DNA of 14,922 nucleotides from Eubacterium sp. Lineage in GTDB: Bacteria; Bacillota; Clostridia; Lachnospirales; Lachnospiraceae. The DNA lies in assembly GCA_024681495.1 (NCBI GenBank), contig JAILAS010000091.1, positions 1-14,922 of the forward strand, in the 5' to 3' direction. A model generated the notes under the pieces. It did not search any database, had not been told where the DNA came from, and was given only the letters and a program-made list of their open reading frames with translations. Shown piece after piece: positions 13,524-14,922 of the stretch (its first letter is position 1; each line of letters begins with the position of its first letter). A program made the position numbers and the translations under genes.

Positions 13524-14922
13524 ATGAAGAACAAGTTATTGGCTGTTATGTTGGCCGCGTCTATGTCGGCTACGCTGTTTTCTGCGGCGGTTCCTGTGGA
13601 TGTTTATGCAGCGCCTTCGGGCTCGTCCCAGGGTGGCACGGTAAACACCACAGGCCTGGTGGATGTTTCATCCAATGTGGCCACGGTGGATAGTTCCGTG
13701 GTCCTGGCAAGCGGAGTCCTAACTACGGCCGATAGTTCTGTCACCATATCCGGCTGGGATTTCACCAGTGGCGATTACGCTACCACGGCCGTCTCTGCGC
13801 TCGATTCCGACGTTACCATTAAAGACAGCTCGATTACCATGAATGTTGACGAGGAGGTTACGGACTCGTCCACCTTTGGCGTGGGAGCGATAGTCGGCTC
13901 CGGAACGCTTAAGATAAAGGATTCGGACATCACCGTTAACGGTGCCGGACGCTACACCATTCACGCTTATGACAGCGCCACCATGGTGGTAAACAGCTCG
14001 TCCATCATCGCCGGAGGAGACCTCGGCGCCAACGGTAACACCTCGTCAGTCAGGGAGCCCGGTTCCAATAACGGTCTCTACGTTTGCGGCGTTTCCAGGT
14101 CGAACATGTCTGAGGGAAGCAGCGCCACGTTCTATTACAATTCTCTTTGCGTTGCAGAGGGCTGGGCGGCTCTTTCCACCGACTCTGCGAATAACGGATT
14201 TGAGTTCGTAGGCTATAACACCGAGGCCGTGGCTCAGCACGGAGGATACGGCATCTACGCCGATTCGTCCTGCGACGACTACCTCTACGGCGTGGACTTC
14301 TGCGCGGCAGAGATCGGCGCCATTATCTCCAACAACGGCTCCATTACGGTTGACAATACGGACGCGGCAAAGACCGCTTCGACCGGAAACGGAGTTGCTG
14401 TTTTGAGCAATCTGGACGGAGAAGAGGTTTCCTCCAATGAGGATTCCGTTATCATGGCGGGCAGAAACGGCGTTATGCTTCACCAGCCCGGTTCCACCAA
14501 CAGCATTGGCGTCCTGAGCCTTTCCAACACGGAGATTATCACGAACAACGCCATCAATTCCGACACCGGATATTCCTACACATCTTCCGTCAATGGAAAA
14601 ACCTACGACGTTAAAGAGGGCAGGGACTATACAGAGAAATATTCCGCAGCAGTTGGTGCGTACATTGATTTCGTAAAGGGCGCAGGCATCCTTGTTAAGT
14701 CGTCCAATGTGGATATCGATCTCGACGATGTAACTTTCGATTCCTATTCGAACGTAGCGATTATGACGGTGCTTAACTCCGATACCAGCAACAATTACCT
14801 TTCTGAAGGAAATACTTCAAACACGATTGAAGTTGACATAAAAAATTCAACCATCGATGGAGATTTCGACCTGTACGATTATCAGAGAGTAACGAACGTG
14901 ACTGTAAGCGGCTCTACGCTCA
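13524..14922 (+). CDS. Secreted repeat-rich surface protein, predicted beta-helix adhesin-like (3' end outside window)
   Basis: The frame stays open from ATG 13524 (AGGGGGT site, 7 nt upstream) to the window end, 466 codons without a stop. Residues 1-29 are a Sec signal peptide: MKNK, hydrophobic core, and VYA before a likely cleavage at Ala29/Ala30. The mature part is rich in Ser, Thr, Asn, Asp, Gly and Val and repeats short strand-turn units such as DSSVTISG, DSDVTIKDSSITMN, GTLKIKDSDITVNG and ATMVVNSSSI, typical of right-handed parallel beta-helices in adhesins and polysaccharide-acting proteins. No catalytic motif or anchor is visible in this part. Four Cys (188, 209, 250, 260) sit in the middle. 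The protein is probably exported and bound to or released from the cell surface. I do not recognise a specific family; substrate and role are unknown. It has its own promoter and is not part of the thrS unit. Confidence 0.85.
   Translation, partial: MKNKLLAVMLAASMSATLFSAAVPVDVYAAPSGSSQGGTVNTTGLVDVSSNVATVDSSVVLASGVLTTADSSVTISGWDFTSGDYATTAVSALDSDVTIKDSSITMNVDEEVTDSSTFGVGAIVGSGTLKIKDSDITVNGAGRYTIHAYDSATMVVNSSSIIAGGDLGANGNTSSVREPGSNNGLYVCGVSRSNMSEGSSATFYYNSLCVAEGWAALSTDSANNGFEFVGYNTEAVAQHGGYGIYADSSCDDYLYGVDFCAAEIGAIISNNGSITVDNTDAAKTASTGNGVAVLSNLDGEEVSSNEDSVIMAGRNGVMLHQPGSTNSIGVLSLSNTEIITNNAINSDTGYSYTSSVNGKTYDVKEGRDYTEKYSAAVGAYIDFVKGAGILVKSSNVDIDLDDVTFDSYSNVAIMTVLNSDTSNNYLSEGNTSNTIEVDIKNSTIDGDFDLYDYQRVTNVTVSGSTL

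Noticed and set aside
13719..14483. Two minus-strand frames opposite the surface-protein gene
   Set aside because: The + strand frame is longer, starts with a ribosome site and signal peptide, and has coherent repeats.

Overview
The window looks like a chromosomal segment of a low-to-mid GC Gram-positive bacterium of the Clostridia, most likely Lachnospiraceae-like. This is inferred from four things: a T-box riboswitch with threonine specifier in front of thrS, a heterodimeric ABC exporter pair with the half-transporter linker typical of that group, a ThrRS of the clostridial variant, and a Sec-secreted surface protein with a Gram-positive style signal peptide. All nine genes lie on the + strand. 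No rRNA, tRNA, insertion sequence, CRISPR array or phage gene was seen.

Layout. 1-696: 3' end of groL (GroEL). 722-782: a consensus-perfect promoter whose -10 box touches the groL terminator hairpin. 810-4963: a tight overlapping operon of a MarR-family regulator and two ABC half-exporters that are complementary in their degenerate ATP-site residues, so they should form one heterodimeric exporter. 5020-5050: strong terminator. 5169-5255: carA promoter with a palindrome in its spacer and a terminator-like hairpin in the leader. 5276-9570: carA-carB, the two subunits of carbamoyl-phosphate synthetase, which feeds pyrimidine and arginine synthesis. 9630-10982: mgtE, a Mg2+ channel/transporter, 59 bp behind carB without a clear promoter or terminator between. 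10998-11269: thrS promoter and T-box leader. 11350-13311: thrS. 13355-13395: thrS terminator running into an extended -10 promoter. 13524-14922: start of a long secreted repeat-rich (predicted beta-helix) surface protein, cut by the window end.

The gene functions are mostly housekeeping (chaperonin, nucleotide/arginine precursor supply, Mg2+ uptake, tRNA charging), with one regulated efflux module and one accessory surface protein. The most notable content is regulatory: three of the four recognised promoters carry or touch a perfect inverted repeat, and two are nested against or inside the preceding gene's terminator. I found no strong evidence for an entirely new multi-gene system; the best leads are the nested promoter/terminator/palindrome before the MarR gene, the carAB leader, the hairpin between the T-box and the thrS start, and the structured leader plus cysteine-bearing surface protein at the right edge.
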